Below are positions 6,106-6,272 of a stretch of DNA of 6,272 nt, piece by piece. Numbering within the stretch: the first letter of the stretch is position 1; every line of letters begins with the position of its first letter. Source of the stretch: CAZLQF01 sp964561545. GTDB lineage: Bacteria > Bacteroidota > Bacteroidia > CAILMK01 > CAYYUA01. Made by a program: the position numbers and the translations under genes. A model generated the notes under the pieces. The model saw only the letters and a program-made list of their open reading frames with translations, searched no databases and was not told the origin of the DNA. Location of the stretch: NCBI GenBank assembly GCA_964561545.1, contig CAZLQF010000063.1:1-6272 (forward strand), written 5' to 3'.

Positions 6106-6163
6106 TCATGGGCTTCCGGCTCGTGAGCCCCTTCAGTTTTGATCATTCGCATGGCTCATCAAT

Positions 6164-6207
6164 ACCGCATCAGCACTTGGTGCATAACTGAGCGGAGCTG
6201 GTGCGGT
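6164..6207 (+). ncRNA. Long stem in a possible structured RNA or leader
   Basis: ACCGCATCAGC (6164-6174) pairs with GCTGGTGCGGT (6197-6207): eleven pairs, one of them U6170-G6201, over a 22-nt loop. The wobble is possible only in + strand RNA; on the - strand it would be an A-C mismatch. It lies just before the terminator-like hairpin at 6213, with 5 nt between. I recognise no known RNA family: it is not tRNA, tmRNA, RNase P or SRP RNA by their usual signatures. A weak promoter-like CAGTTTTG lies at 6134-6141, one base off TANNTTTG. Confidence 0.35.
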
Positions 6208-6212
6208 TCATT

Positions 6213-6269
6213 AACCGGCCAGGGGATGTAAAGCCTCAAACGCTTATTCGCATCCCCGGTTGGTTTTTT
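6213..6269 (+). terminator. Terminator-like hairpin with T6 tract at the right edge
   Basis: AACCGGCC-A-GGGGATG (6213-6228) pairs with CATCCCC-GGTTGGTT (6251-6265): fifteen pairs including two G-U wobbles, with one bulged A (6221), over a 22-nt loop. TTTTTT (6264-6269) overlaps the base of the stem and completes an intrinsic-terminator pattern on the + strand. The loop is long for a terminator. AACCG (6213-6217) can instead pair with CGGTT (6204-6208) over CATT, a competing small hairpin, so an attenuator is possible. Any gene it controls or ends is outside the window. Confidence 0.5.
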
Positions 6270-6272
6270 ATT

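Larger units (their letters stand above)
5584..6272. other. Non-coding region rich in inverted repeats
   Basis: After the very A/T-rich adhesin promoter (5584-5700), no convincing gene is seen to the end of the window. The region contains hairpin TGGATT-TTT-AATCCA (5724-5738), three copies of the dispersed hairpin repeat (5757-5917), a short hairpin AAGCC-TGTC-GGCTT (5958-5971), and a dense series of stems from 6033 to the right edge. Two overlapping - strand frames of 57 codons (5979-6152) and 55 codons (5942-6109) are open but match nothing I know and conflict with the stems. Confidence 0.7.

Noticed and set aside
5942..6152. Two overlapping - strand frames of 57 and 55 codons (5979-6152 and 5942-6109)
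   Set aside because: Neither matches a family I know. Both cross several stems, start just after stops without a clear ribosome site, and cannot both be coding. They are more likely open by chance in structured DNA, though conservation testing could revive one.
6164..6265. Integron attC site, group II intron part or retron RNA
   Set aside because: The stems with a bulged base recall attC, but no RYYYAAC/GTTRRRY core pair or integron gene is visible. No domain V GAGC motif for a group II intron is found, and no reverse transcriptase is in view. The right edge of the window limits this judgement.

Overview
The window looks like chromosomal DNA of a member of the Bacteroidota, probably of the Saprospiria/Cytophagia type. 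Four observations support this. The 876-residue protein ends in a type IX secretion (Por) sorting domain. Its promoter contains a TANNTTTG-type -7 box. Start codons are preceded by A-rich rather than Shine-Dalgarno sequence. The ACDSFTWIDGNTYT...GCDSVVTLNL repeat type is, as I recall, common in that phylum. I cannot name a genus from the sequence.

Left part (2-2013, + strand): two genes 2 bp apart, evidently one operon. The first encodes an outer-membrane beta-barrel protein. The second encodes a DUF3179 lipoprotein with a possible surface-export signal. Both products are predicted to act in the cell envelope, but neither has a proven reaction. The operon promoter lies left of the window.

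Middle (2014-2952): about 940 bp without a convincing gene. It holds one copy of a dispersed hairpin repeat, a short motif present three times, weak hairpins after both flanking stop codons, and one unrecognised 45-codon frame.

Right-centre (2953-5583, - strand): one secreted adhesin-like gene. Its parts are a signal peptide, a C-type lectin domain, ten Cys-containing repeats of about 50 residues, an Ig/PKD-like spacer and the T9SS sorting domain. Inside it lies a base-perfect 453-bp tandem duplication (three repeats, 151 codons).

Right end (5584-6272): the adhesin promoter, followed by non-coding DNA dense in inverted repeats. Two more well-formed members and one degenerate member of the hairpin family occur here. 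Two of them differ by three compensatory base-pair changes. The last 240 bp contain a run of stems ending in a long hairpin with a T6 tract, read on the + strand. This is a possible structured RNA or leader whose downstream gene, if any, is outside the window.

I found no defence system, transposase, tRNA, rRNA or CRISPR. The items most worth following are the perfect duplication, the covarying hairpin family and the structured right end.
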